Source: WTAW01 sp964406575 (lineage in GTDB: Bacteria > Acidobacteriota > Aminicenantia > Aminicenantales > Aminicenantaceae). From it: 64,000 bases of DNA. Under the pieces are notes generated by a model. That model made no database searches. It was not told the origin of the DNA and saw only the letters and a program-made list of their open reading frames with translations. Location: NCBI GenBank assembly GCA_964406575.1, contig CAYOSH010000004.1:110665-174664 (forward strand). Reading direction: 5' to 3'. Numbering within the stretch: the stretch's first letter is position 1; every line of letters begins with the position of its first letter. A program made the position numbers and the translations under genes. This document shows, piece by piece, positions 34,065 to 42,248 of this stretch.

Positions 34065-34639
34065 TCTGGGCACTGCTTTTAGCTGCCGGAGAATCCAAGA
34101 GGATGGGCCGATCCAAACAACTGCTGCCCTATGGAGACAAAACAATTCTTGAGACCGTAATCGATCATATTACACATTCCAGCGTGGATGAGACCCTTAT
34201 CGTTTTAGGGGCTAACAGAGAAAAAATCGAGAGGATCATCAAAGATCTTCCCGTAAAGAGTGTATACAATCCTCGTTATAAGGAAGGAATGCTCTCCTCT
34301 GTCCAGAAGGGATTTGTCTCTCTCCCCAAAGAGACCGAGGCTGTTCTTGTTTTTCTAGGCGACCAGCCGATGGTGCCGAGCTCTGCCATCACCCAGATTG
34401 TCCATGCCTATAGATCAACAGAGAAAGGAATTGTGCTGCCAGTCTTCGATAAGAGGCGGGGGCACCCAATTCTCATCGATAATAAGTATAGCCAGAAAGT
34501 GGCCGCGCTCGACCCTGAAATCGGGCTGAGGGCGCTCATTCACAACCATCCCGAGGATATCCTGGAGGTGGAACTGGATACTCCGGCGATCATCAAAGAT
34601 ATCGATACACCAGAAGACTATAAAGAGCTCAAAGACTAA
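34061..34639 (+). CDS. mocA: MocA/MobA-like molybdenum cofactor nucleotidyltransferase
   Basis: A 192-residue nucleotidyltransferase. The start is a TTG at 34061: a strong GGAGG (34049-34053) lies about seven bases upstream and the family N-terminus IWALLLAAGESKRMGRSKQL begins right after it. A longer reading frame that starts inside xdhC is not family-like. The motif AAGxSKRMGxxKQLLP binds nucleotide, and VFLGDQPMV carries the metal-binding Asp. MocA attaches CTP to molybdopterin to make the cytosine dinucleotide used by this oxidoreductase branch, consistent with its place next to xdhC. Adenylyl or guanylyl specificity cannot be excluded. Confidence 0.88.
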   Translation: MIWALLLAAGESKRMGRSKQLLPYGDKTILETVIDHITHSSVDETLIVLGANREKIERIIKDLPVKSVYNPRYKEGMLSSVQKGFVSLPKETEAVLVFLGDQPMVPSSAITQIVHAYRSTEKGIVLPVFDKRRGHPILIDNKYSQKVAALDPEIGLRALIHNHPEDILEVELDTPAIIKDIDTPEDYKELKD

Positions 34640-34723
34640 AACCGAAAGATTTTTTTAAAACCGTTCACAGCAACTGAATTCAAGTTCGTCGCGATAAGGA
34701 TGCTTGCTCGCGGGAATGATTAC

Positions 34724-34752
34724 TTTACAAATAGAATAAGACAAGATATCTT
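34724..34752 (+). promoter_or_regulatory. Possible promoter of the small secreted protein gene
   Basis: TTTACA (34724-34729) and TATCTT (34747-34752) are 17 bp apart, about 60 bases upstream of the ATG at 34813. The -10 matches the consensus only partly. Confidence 0.4.
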
Positions 34753-34812
34753 CGTTCTATTCAGGTTCTTTTTATTCCGATGAATTCGACCTTATTTTCT
34801 AAAGGAGCAAAC

Positions 34813-35244
34813 ATGAAAAAAAAGCTAATAATGAGTCTTATTTTTTTCTTTGTCTGTGCGGTAGGATTTTCTGCGACTTCTGACATCGACGAAGACGTTC
34901 TCGACGTTTTGATCAAACAAAAAGCTGCCTGGGACCAGGGTGATATCGATGGCTTTATGGAGTACTACTGGAAATCAGAGGAATTAACATTCCAGTCCGG
35001 GAATAATAGAGTTGTTGGATGGAACGCCCTCATCGCTCGCTACAAGGCGAATTATTCAGGTGAACGGATGGGCACTCTCGATTTCACGGATATTATGATC
35101 AACGTTTTATCCGAAGATATTGCCCTCGTCCTGGGACGCTGGGAGGTCAAGGCGAAGGATGAGTCCAGCGAAGGATTATTCACCCTCGTGCTCCAACACA
35201 AACCCGGGGGCTGGCGGATCATTCACGATCATACGTCTTCATAA
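34813..35244 (+). CDS. Secreted NTF2-like (DUF4440/SnoaL-type) protein
   Basis: A 143-residue exported protein. The ATG at 34813 is chosen over one 11 codons upstream because AAAGGAG precedes it by six bases and the leader KKKLIMSLIFFFVCAVGFSA is a signal peptide. The mature domain is NTF2-like: DVLIKQKAAWDQGDIDGFME, the YKANYSG helix, GTLDFTDIMINVLSEDIALV and the closing VLQHKPGGWRIIHDHTSS, with the Gly-Trp-Arg-Ile-x-His end seen in SnoaL/DUF4440 proteins. It is presumably a periplasmic ligand-binding or small-molecule enzyme. Similar in fold to the cytoplasmic protein at 11432. Confidence 0.7.
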   Translation: MKKKLIMSLIFFFVCAVGFSATSDIDEDVLDVLIKQKAAWDQGDIDGFMEYYWKSEELTFQSGNNRVVGWNALIARYKANYSGERMGTLDFTDIMINVLSEDIALVLGRWEVKAKDESSEGLFTLVLQHKPGGWRIIHDHTSS

Positions 35245-35418
35245 CCACTGCTGCAAGAAGCAAACTGCAGAAAAAATTTCTTGAAATAACCAATAGTTAA
35301 ATTGAGCAGTATTGTCCAATCAAACTAATTCAGGCCTTTGAAAAATGTCGCATAACAATTAAATTAACGACGCAATATAGTAAGAAAATCCCTTGTTAGT
35401 ATACATTGGTCGAGGGTA

Positions 35419-35447
35419 TTGACACAGTTTCAAAACAGGGCTACACT
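35419..35447 (+). promoter_or_regulatory. Sigma-70-type promoter of the DinB-like gene
   Basis: TTGACA (35419-35424) and TACACT (35442-35447) are separated by 17 bp. A leader of about 33 bases with AAAGGAGG precedes the ATG at 35487. Confidence 0.72.
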
Positions 35448-35486
35448 CAAGTCCCATTATGGGAATCAAAGTAAAAGGAGGTACTA

Positions 35487-36014
35487 ATGGAGTGGAAAGA
35501 TTTGTTCATTGACAGTTATGATGAAGCGTTTAAGTCTGTTGAGAGAGCACTTGAGGGGCTTTCTCAGAAAGATTTGGACCTGCAATCTCGTCCCGATTGC
35601 AATAGTATTGGCTGGACAGCCTGGCATCAAGCTCGAGAACTGGACGGCCTCATCAGCTCTATCACAGGAGTGGAACAACTTTGGATTAAGGACAGATGGC
35701 ATGAAAAGTTCAACCGTTCACCCGACCCTACAGACAGTGGGACAGGCCACAGTCCAGAGCAGGTAGAAGCGTTCAATTCTCCTGATGTTAAGACATTGCT
35801 GAATTACTATCAGGCTGTACTGGAGAGGTCAAAGCGCAGCATAGCCTCCCTCTCCAGTTCTGATCTTAGCCGTAAGATCGACGATCCTTGGGCACAATAT
35901 TTTCCCACTGTTGGATCACGTCTCATAGTTGCCTTGGCTGAAGCACTTCAACATGCTGGCCAGGTGGGCTACATCCGTGGCTTGCTCAAAGGCAAAGGGT
36001 GGCAAGATTTCTAA
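35487..36014 (+). CDS. DinB-superfamily metal-binding protein
   Basis: A 175-residue four-helix bundle protein of the DinB/mycothiol-maleylpyruvate isomerase superfamily. Two histidines of the usual three-His metal site are visible: TAWHQARELDGLIS (about residue 53) and AEALQHAGQVGYIRGLLKGK (about 155). The surrounding helices (SYDEAFKSVERALEGLSQ and LLNYYQAVLERSKRSI) fit. The family includes thiol-dependent S-transferases and isomerases whose substrates are mostly unknown. A strong promoter and ribosome-binding site precede it, so it is probably expressed alone. Confidence 0.75.
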   Translation: MEWKDLFIDSYDEAFKSVERALEGLSQKDLDLQSRPDCNSIGWTAWHQARELDGLISSITGVEQLWIKDRWHEKFNRSPDPTDSGTGHSPEQVEAFNSPDVKTLLNYYQAVLERSKRSIASLSSSDLSRKIDDPWAQYFPTVGSRLIVALAEALQHAGQVGYIRGLLKGKGWQDF

Positions 36015-36100
36015 GCAAGGCAAGGATTACAACTGCAATATTCTTCTTTCGACTTATTAGGTGTGCGACTCAACAACAGGAAAGATTGATTTAAGATAAT

Positions 36101-38488
36101 CTAGTGGGGGAAGTTCATCCGCTGCAGCATATCCTCGAAGCGCGGGTCATCGCGTAAGGCACCCTGTGGCCACACGTTTAAAGAGACCAAGGCGGGCTCA
36201 TGTTCCTTGAAGGCTTTCTCCAGCCACTCGAGGGCTCGGTCTTTCTCTCCGGCATGATCATACAGTCGCGCAATCTGCGAGGGCTGAACATAGGTTTGCT
36301 TTGAACGCATCGCAAGCTTCTCTGCTGCTAGGCTCATCGCCCTGGAGTAGCCAGCCTCCGCGTAGCCTCGCTCCAGAGCTTGTGCAACTTCACGATCGCC
36401 CTGCACCTCGAAATATTTCTTCGCTTCTGCCAGAGCCTCCTTATCCATTCGCTTTTGGTGGAAGGCGACCCAGAGACCCTCATGCGCCAGCGGGAAGTTG
36501 GGTTCCGTTCTAAGGGTATTAAGGAAGTGCGCAATGGCGTCATCATTCCGACGCTGGTTAAACAAGTGCAGGCCAAAAATACACTGGGCGAAGAAATTGA
36601 GAGGGTCCAATTCCAGGGCTCGCTCGATCTCCGCCATTGCTTCCTCCGGATGTCCCATCATGTCTACAAAAGACGAGTAAATTAAGTGAATATTCGCATT
36701 ATTAGGATTGAGCTCGATCGCCCGTTGGAACGCTTTCTCTGCACCAGTCCAGTCCCATTCGTAGTAAAATCTGAAAATAGCCAAATTGTAATGAACTTCC
36801 GAGAGCGTGTCATCCAACTCAATGGCTTTCAGCACAGCCTCCTTCACTTTCGGAAATGCCTCAAGGGGTGGCACGATTCCTAACATCCCGCGCGTAACCC
36901 AAACGCTACTGATACCTGTATAGGCCAGCGCGAAATTCGGGTCTTTCTCCAGAGTGAGCTGGTAGTAATCCAGGGCAAGTGCGATGTTCTCAGGAGAAAG
37001 CTTCCAATAGTGAAAGTTGCCCTTGAGATAAGCCTCGTAAGCCTCGGGTTTTTCGGTGTGGGACTTGACTAGAGGCGCTTCCTTCTCGCCCAAAACCTCT
37101 ATTTTTAGGGCATTGACAATGCTCTGTGCGATGTTATCCTGGATGGCAAACACATCCTCGAGCTCTCGGTCATAACGATCAGACCAGATGGGAAAGTCTT
37201 CTTCCACATTCACGAGCTGTGTTGTTATGCGCAGCCTGTTTCCGGCTTTCCGTACACTGCCCTCAAGAACTGTTTTAACATTCAGTCTCTTTCCAATTTC
37301 GCGGATGTCCGCATCTTTTCCCTTGAATGAAAAAGCGGAGGTCCTGGCCACAACACGTAGATCCTTGATCCTGGATAGCGAATTGATAAGTTCTTCAACC
37401 ATCCCATCACAAAAATACTCTTGGTCTCTTTGAGCGCTTAAGTCTACAAAGGGAAGTACGACAATAGAATTCCGCCATTTCCTCTCCCCTATCAGTTCAC
37501 GTGCAGGCTCTTTGGCAGGGATTTCTCTCAGTTCGGTAGGAAGACCTCTTTCTATCTTGACTAAATCAGAAAGCAGATCCTCTGCTGATTGATACCTCCT
37601 GTCTCTCTCTTTTTCCATGCATATCAATATCAATCGGCTCAGACCTTCTGAAACTTCAGGATTGAGCTTCCTTGGATCCGAAGGTATTTGGGTTTTGTGT
37701 TTAATGGCCACACTGAGTGCAGTGTCTCCTCTAAAAGGAACACTCCCTATCACCATCTCATAAAGTAAAACTCCGAATGAATAGATATCTGATCGTTTGT
37801 CTGCCTCCTCCCCCTCTGCCTGTTCTGGGGAGATATAATCCGGCGTTCCAATGATCATCCCCGTGGTAGTGACTCCGGGAGCTTCTTTCGAGCGTGCTAT
37901 CCCAAAATCCATAATCTTTGCATTGCCTTTCTTGTCTATCATGATGTTCTGCGGTTTTAAATCCCGGTGCACAACACCCAGCTCATGGGCCTCCGCCAAT
38001 CCCGCGATCACCTGCCTGGCAATGCTCAAAGCCTCTTCTTCAGGAATCTTTCCTTCTTTTTTGATCAGCCTCTTTAAATCTTCACCTGAAACATACTCCA
38101 TAGTGATGTATAGAGTCTCTCCCTCTTTTGCGAGGTGATACATCTTGCATACGTTCTTATGGGCGATTTTACGAGTCAATTTCAATTCATTGCGGAAGCG
38201 CCCGATAGTACTCTCTTCATCAACAATTTCTGGTTTCAGCAGTTTTATGGCGACTTCTTCGTTTATTTCTTTGTCGAGGGCTCTGTAGACACGTCCCATG
38301 CCTCCTTTGCCGAGCTCTGCAGTAATCTGGTATCTTTCGGCAAAGAGGCTGCCAATTTCCAATTCTTTAATGGGAATTTGGAGAGTCCTGGTGGGAGAGA
38401 TTTCTTTCGGAGAGATGAGTTGAGTCCCACATTCGCCGCAAAATCGCTGGGTATCGGGATTAGCGGCTTGACACTCGGGACAGATCAT
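36101..38488 (-). CDS. Ser/Thr protein kinase with zinc ribbon, TolB/FlgO-like and TPR domains
   Basis: A 795-residue cytoplasmic protein with four parts. A zinc ribbon (residues 3-20, CPECQ and CGECG). A Hanks-type kinase (about 53-315) with ELGKGGMGRV, VAIKLL (Lys82), VVHRDLKPQN (about 172-181) and MDFGIARS, so it should be active. A TolB-N-terminal/FlgO-like domain (about 345-475), with SIVVLPFVDLSAQRDQEYFC and VKTVLEGSVRKAGNRLRITT. A C-terminal TPR array (about 485-790). There is no membrane segment. This layout is common in environmental bacteria and likely ties regulatory phosphorylation to a protein-interaction scaffold. Partners are not deducible from the neighbours. Confidence 0.9.
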   Translation of the reverse strand: MICPECQAANPDTQRFCGECGTQLISPKEISPTRTLQIPIKELEIGSLFAERYQITAELGKGGMGRVYRALDKEINEEVAIKLLKPEIVDEESTIGRFRNELKLTRKIAHKNVCKMYHLAKEGETLYITMEYVSGEDLKRLIKKEGKIPEEEALSIARQVIAGLAEAHELGVVHRDLKPQNIMIDKKGNAKIMDFGIARSKEAPGVTTTGMIIGTPDYISPEQAEGEEADKRSDIYSFGVLLYEMVIGSVPFRGDTALSVAIKHKTQIPSDPRKLNPEVSEGLSRLILICMEKERDRRYQSAEDLLSDLVKIERGLPTELREIPAKEPARELIGERKWRNSIVVLPFVDLSAQRDQEYFCDGMVEELINSLSRIKDLRVVARTSAFSFKGKDADIREIGKRLNVKTVLEGSVRKAGNRLRITTQLVNVEEDFPIWSDRYDRELEDVFAIQDNIAQSIVNALKIEVLGEKEAPLVKSHTEKPEAYEAYLKGNFHYWKLSPENIALALDYYQLTLEKDPNFALAYTGISSVWVTRGMLGIVPPLEAFPKVKEAVLKAIELDDTLSEVHYNLAIFRFYYEWDWTGAEKAFQRAIELNPNNANIHLIYSSFVDMMGHPEEAMAEIERALELDPLNFFAQCIFGLHLFNQRRNDDAIAHFLNTLRTEPNFPLAHEGLWVAFHQKRMDKEALAEAKKYFEVQGDREVAQALERGYAEAGYSRAMSLAAEKLAMRSKQTYVQPSQIARLYDHAGEKDRALEWLEKAFKEHEPALVSLNVWPQGALRDDPRFEDMLQRMNFPH

Positions 38489-38769
38489 AATTCAAGATCC
38501 ATTTTGCTTCTATGATGTTAGATAAACAAGGATAATCCGATATCAATAAAGAGTCAATCGATTCAAACTATGTCTTTTGGCCAGATATTCTTCGAATGAT
38601 TAAAAAGATATACCCTTATAGATTAAATCAAATACAAATTAAATCGTTGAGATTAAATAACGAATTTCCTATGTTTTGCTATGTGGCGGTTTTGCTTCTT
38701 CAAAGATATTAGGATGGAAAGAGAAGGATACAAAGCATTAAAAAATAAAAAAACTGGGAAGATATCCAT

Positions 38770-39165
38770 TTAGGATGGAGGTGTATTATTGACAGCTTTT
38801 TTATTGCTCAGTAAATAGTGATTAACAACAAACATTGCACCTATCAGAAAAGGTATTCCCACCATGATTAGGGTGCCGTACATAAATCGTCCGGAGCCTG
38901 CAATAAGAAAAATTGTAAATCCGAGAATGCACAACATTAAGAGCATACCGCCTATATGTTCCCTTTTCCAGGCAATGATCAGAATAAAAATCATCACAAA
39001 TACAGGTATGTTATGCATTAAAAATGCCGCAAAGATATTCCAAAAGCCATGTTCCTCTTCAAATACATCTAGTGAAAACAGTGCCCAGAAAAGAATCATT
39101 AAGATTAGAAGAGTGCGTAAGACCCATGTAAGGTATCGATTGCCTTTGTTGGCAGTTTTTTTCAT
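38770..39165 (-). CDS. Small polytopic membrane protein (unknown family)
   Basis: A 131-residue protein with about four hydrophobic segments: YLTWVLRTLLILMILFWALF, WNIFAAFLMHNIPVFVMIFI, HIGGMLLMLCILGFTIFLIA and LIMVGIPFLIGAMFVVNHYL. The ATG at 39165 has a strong GGGAGG seven bases upstream. The frame stays open to another ATG at 39351 that also has a strong ribosome-binding site (see next entry), so a longer form is possible. I do not recognise a named family. It is the last of five genes on this strand that begin with the ECF sigma factor, with a 300-bp gap to the previous one, so operon membership is uncertain. Confidence 0.6.
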   Translation of the reverse strand: MKKTANKGNRYLTWVLRTLLILMILFWALFSLDVFEEEHGFWNIFAAFLMHNIPVFVMIFILIIAWKREHIGGMLLMLCILGFTIFLIAGSGRFMYGTLIMVGIPFLIGAMFVVNHYLLSNKKAVNNTPPS

Positions 39166-39351
39166 GATAACCTCCCTATATATGTGTTTATTCCTCCTTA
39201 GAAACCGTAAAGTATATCCAATCTTCTTCGAACTTTTGTTTGTATTCCATACCAATATGCCGGCAGTAACAGCCCAATATTTTCCCCAGTAGCGAATATA
39301 TTCCTCCACCGTTACTCCAGGAATTGTACCCATCATTTTTTCATTTCTCAT
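39166..39351 (-). CDS. In-frame N-terminal extension or leader ORF with its own ribosome-binding site
   Basis: From an ATG at 39351, preceded by AAAAAAGGAGGG at six bases, the frame reads MRNEKMMGTIPGVTVEEYIR and continues without a stop into the membrane protein at 39165. About 62 residues, with one moderately hydrophobic stretch (YWAVTAGILVW). Whether it is translated as an N-terminal extension, or is the remnant of a separate upstream gene, cannot be decided from the sequence. Confidence 0.35.
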
Positions 39352-39471
39352 AAAATCCCTCCTTTTTTATATATAGACTTGGCGATAGAATTCTGCTCTT
39401 CTGATTTAAGAAGAATTCTTCCCTCTTTGGTGGACCTATGGTAATCACCAGCCATGCCTCTTTTGCGCTCT

Positions 39472-39828
39472 TTACAAATGCTTACGGAACGAGTTGATTA
39501 GCAAATGCACAGCGCCAAGAAGACTCATAATCCAGCCCACAGGGTAAGGCAGGGCGGTGAGCAACCACCAGGTTGACCGCCCGGTATCACCACCTACTCC
39601 TCCAAACAGACTCCAGACAATAATCACGGCCACACCAAAAGCTGTCAGTCCGAAAGCCCAGTAGATAAATCTGCGATGATGGCTCTTGCCGAGGTAAGCG
39701 CCAAGTGCAATCAACCCGCTTCCAGGAAGAATGACAAACGCTCCCTCCAGCGGGTCCAGAGCTCCAATCACCATCGCTAAAAGACCTATAATACTTAGGA
39801 GAACTACCCAAAGCCTGGGCTTATTCAT
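39472..39828 (-). CDS. Small membrane protein of unknown family
   Basis: A 118-residue protein with about four hydrophobic segments: LWVVLLSIIGLLAMVIGALD, AFVILPGSGLIALGAYLG, FIYWAFGLTAFGVAVIIVWS and WWLLTALPYPVGWIMSLLGA. GGGAGGTGATTCG gives a strong ribosome-binding site. The gene begins 31 bp after the stop of the signal peptidase gene on the same strand, so it is likely part of the sigma factor-to-peptidase cluster. No family is recognised. Confidence 0.65.
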   Translation of the reverse strand: MNKPRLWVVLLSIIGLLAMVIGALDPLEGAFVILPGSGLIALGAYLGKSHHRRFIYWAFGLTAFGVAVIIVWSLFGGVGGDTGRSTWWLLTALPYPVGWIMSLLGAVHLLINSFRKHL

Positions 39829-39858
39829 CGAATCACCTCCCTTAACGAAAAAGTTTCC

Positions 39859-40842
39859 CTAGTTCGGTGACCTGGATTTTATTACAATAATATTCTCCAG
39901 AAGCTTTCCAATGCGCCTCCACCGGATTCCACCCTCAGGATTAACGGAAAAATAGACCTGCTTGGCTTTGGCGACAACATCGTTGAGCGGAACCATTCCC
40001 CAATGACGTGAATCTGCACTATTATCACGGTTATCGCCGAGGACAAAACAACAGCCTTCTGGCACAGCAACGCTCAGATTCTCTCTTGGTGTACCCTCAA
40101 CAAAAAAGACAACATAAGTCCCTAAATCCCCTTCTTCATAGAAAGCGACTGTTCCTTCCTTGATATTCTCATCTCGTCTCTGCTCTGAATATGATACCTC
40201 TTCACCCGTTCTTTTTTCTCCGTTCACAAAAAGCTCCATGCCTTTTATTTCGATTTCATCTCCAGGTAGACCGATGACTCTTTTAATAAAATGTTTTTCC
40301 TTGTTTTTGGGATACTTGAAGACCACCAACTCCCCTCTCTTCAGGCCATGGTTATCCGCCGAATGATCTATCCTCCTATCTGTCATGATAAAATCTCCAG
40401 GAAGGATAGTAGGCATCATACTCCCAGTCGCCATCCGATACGGAAGAGCAAAAAAGCAAATTTTTTGCCAGCCAATAAGGGGTCCAAAAGAGAAAAGGTT
40501 CATTACAATGATAAGGAGGATGTATACATAGAGTTTATTATAGATTCTTAATATATAATTCTTCCCTATCCTTTTGGCCTGCTTCCAAGCATCCAACGCT
40601 GCCCAGATATATATGCCTAGACTTGCCAAAATAGACAACAGAAGAAATAAGATCAACATTTTATCGGGACCAAAAACACTCATTTGGAAAAGGAGAAGAG
40701 GAAAGATGATCGAGATTAGGAATAAAAGAATCCCTTTCCGTAGCTTCCCGTTGTATGCCTGACCCAAACCGGTCAGAAACAATGAAAGAGCCAGGGCAAA
40801 AAGAGGTTTTCTTTCTTTAAACTTGATTTTTTTATCTTCCAT
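39859..40842 (-). CDS. lepB: Signal peptidase I with an N-terminal multi-membrane-segment domain
   Basis: A 327-residue membrane-bound serine peptidase. The ATG at 40842 is preferred to one eight codons upstream, as AGGACAAAAG precedes it. The first 115 residues are an unusual domain with three hydrophobic segments (LFALALSLFLTGLGQAYNGK, GILLFLISIIFPLLLFQMSV and LILFLLLSILASLGIYIWAA), resembling the 'GLGQ-YNG' membrane domains of TM2-like proteins. A fourth segment (about 115-135) precedes the catalytic part with TGSMMPTILPGDF (Ser nucleophile), KHFIKRVIGLPGDEI (Lys base) and FVLGDNRDNSADSRHWGMVP. It removes Sec signal peptides. It lies next to an ECF sigma/anti-sigma pair. Confidence 0.9.
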   Translation of the reverse strand: MEDKKIKFKERKPLFALALSLFLTGLGQAYNGKLRKGILLFLISIIFPLLLFQMSVFGPDKMLILFLLLSILASLGIYIWAALDAWKQAKRIGKNYILRIYNKLYVYILLIIVMNLFSFGPLIGWQKICFFALPYRMATGSMMPTILPGDFIMTDRRIDHSADNHGLKRGELVVFKYPKNKEKHFIKRVIGLPGDEIEIKGMELFVNGEKRTGEEVSYSEQRRDENIKEGTVAFYEEGDLGTYVVFFVEGTPRENLSVAVPEGCCFVLGDNRDNSADSRHWGMVPLNDVVAKAKQVYFSVNPEGGIRWRRIGKLLENIIVIKSRSPN

Positions 40843-40921
40843 CTTTTGTCCTGAGGAAACTATCATTTTATTCCCGGCCTAAACTTCAGACAGAACGCGC
40901 TTCACCCCTGAATGATCCAGG

Positions 40922-41299
40922 CTATATATATCCATGAACTAAAATAGCTGAGACAAATCTGAATATTTTAAACAGGCCAAAAATCGAGCCAATCCCCACA
41001 AGCACCCACTGAACAGCTCTCGAATAAAATATCCTTTCAAGGAGAGAAAGCCACAGAGAAAATAATCTGTCTCCCTTGCTTTCTTCCTCCCCTAATTTTT
41101 CCACCACTCTGTCCGCGAAGTCTGGGCGTATTTCCGAATCAATCACCTTATGGACAAGGGAATCTAACTCCTTGACCTTATCCGCAAGATTCGAACAGGA
41201 GCTGCAGCAAAGAACATGTTGATTATCCGCTTCGTTTAGTCCTCTGTTGAATGCAATATCTTCCTGGATAAGGCGACAGGGACGCTGTGAATTTCTCAT
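40922..41299 (-). CDS. Putative zinc-finger anti-sigma factor, membrane anchored
   Basis: A 125-residue protein. The N-terminus carries CRLIQEDIAFNRG with a distant HVLCCSSC motif (His then Cys-Cys-x-x-Cys near residues 28-34), the arrangement of ZAS anti-sigma domains (H-x3-C-x2-C). The C-terminal half ends in one membrane segment (AVQWVLVGIGSIFGLFKIFR). Its ATG overlaps the stop of the sigma factor gene (ATGA, 41296-41299), the usual translational coupling of sigma/anti-sigma pairs. It would hold the sigma factor inactive at the membrane until a signal releases it. The signal is not known. Confidence 0.78.
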   Translation of the reverse strand: MRNSQRPCRLIQEDIAFNRGLNEADNQHVLCCSSCSNLADKVKELDSLVHKVIDSEIRPDFADRVVEKLGEEESKGDRLFSLWLSLLERIFYSRAVQWVLVGIGSIFGLFKIFRFVSAILVHGYI

Positions 41300-41847
41300 A
41301 ACACATTCTCCTTTTCAAGAATTTGCCTCAAGATCTGTTTTCCCCGGAAAACACGGGATTTGACGGTGCCTACGGGACATGCTTCGATCTGAGCTATCTC
41401 TTCTATTGAAAGCTCATCAAAATAGGAAAGAATCACTGCTGTATGAAATTTTTTCGGAAGCCGGTTGATCGCATTGTGAACCCGGGATTTCAGATTGCGT
41501 TTTTCCAGTATGTCCTGGGGACTTTCTTTACTTGAATCTTGATTCATATCCATGCAACTGTTGGCATGCTCTCTCCTCCGTTTTCCTTTCGCTTTTTCGT
41601 TGATGGCAAGATTACGGGCAATTGTAATGAGCCAAGTCGAGAAAGAAGCACCCTTTGCCGCATTAAATTCAGCAATATGTCTGTATGCCCTCAGGAATGT
41701 TTCCTGGGCAAGGTCTTCCAGGACTTGTGATTGAAACAAAAATTTCCCCAGAAAGGAAAAAACCATTCTCTGGTAACGAATAACCAGCATTCGGAAAGCA
41801 TTCTTGTTGCCTTCAGCGGACCGTTCGGCAAGAAACCTGTCATCCAT
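41296..41847 (-). CDS. ECF-type RNA polymerase sigma factor
   Basis: A 183-residue sigma-70-family protein. Region 2 is visible at AFRMLVIRYQRMVFSFLGKF and LEDLAQETFLRAYRHIAEFN, with SFSTWLITIARNLAINEKAK. Region 4 is visible at RLPKKFHTAVILSYFDELSI and EEIAQIEACPVGTVKSRVFR, the recognition helix. Region 3 is absent, so this is an extracytoplasmic-function type. It is followed without a gap by its anti-sigma gene. A promoter lies just upstream (41876-41904) with GGAACTT, the -35 element typical of ECF regulons, so autoregulation is plausible. Confidence 0.9.
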   Translation of the reverse strand: MDDRFLAERSAEGNKNAFRMLVIRYQRMVFSFLGKFLFQSQVLEDLAQETFLRAYRHIAEFNAAKGASFSTWLITIARNLAINEKAKGKRRREHANSCMDMNQDSSKESPQDILEKRNLKSRVHNAINRLPKKFHTAVILSYFDELSIEEIAQIEACPVGTVKSRVFRGKQILRQILEKENVL

Positions 41848-42248
41848 GGATTCCGTTGTTTATCCCCTCTGTCCTATTATACCTTTGAAGAATTAAAAAG
41901 TTCCCTCTTTGCTTAAGGATATAAAAATAATGATGAGCAGCAGAAGTGTCAACAAGACAGAATGATAAAAATTACTGTGTGAATTTTATGAATTAATAGT
42001 TAGACATATAAAACGTCGTTAGCTGTAATATTTCACGCCCGTTTTATATGACAGACTCGACTTTACAGATGAGTAAACTTAATTGTTGATTATTTCAAAT
42101 ATGTAATTCTCAGGGAAAGGACTTGTTGGAGTGATGCATTCGTTTTTCATTTTGCAAAAGTCAACAATATTTTAATATGATATGATCTATGAACCGAAAA
42201 GGTCAATGAAATAAGCGGAGAGAAACCTCAGAAACGGGAAAACTGATA
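41848..42248. other. 401-bp AT-rich intergenic region
   Basis: Holds the divergent promoter of the sigma factor gene. Apart from that I see nothing I can name: no ORF with a convincing start, no repeat copy and no obvious hairpin. Confidence 0.6.
41876..41904 (-). promoter_or_regulatory. Probable promoter of the ECF sigma/anti-sigma/signal peptidase cluster
   Basis: On the minus strand GGAACTT (complement of 41898-41904) is followed after 16 bp by TATAAT (complement of 41876-41881). The -35 resembles the ECF GGAACTT consensus, while the -10 is sigma-70-like. It lies about 30 bases upstream of the sigma factor ATG. Confidence 0.5.
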
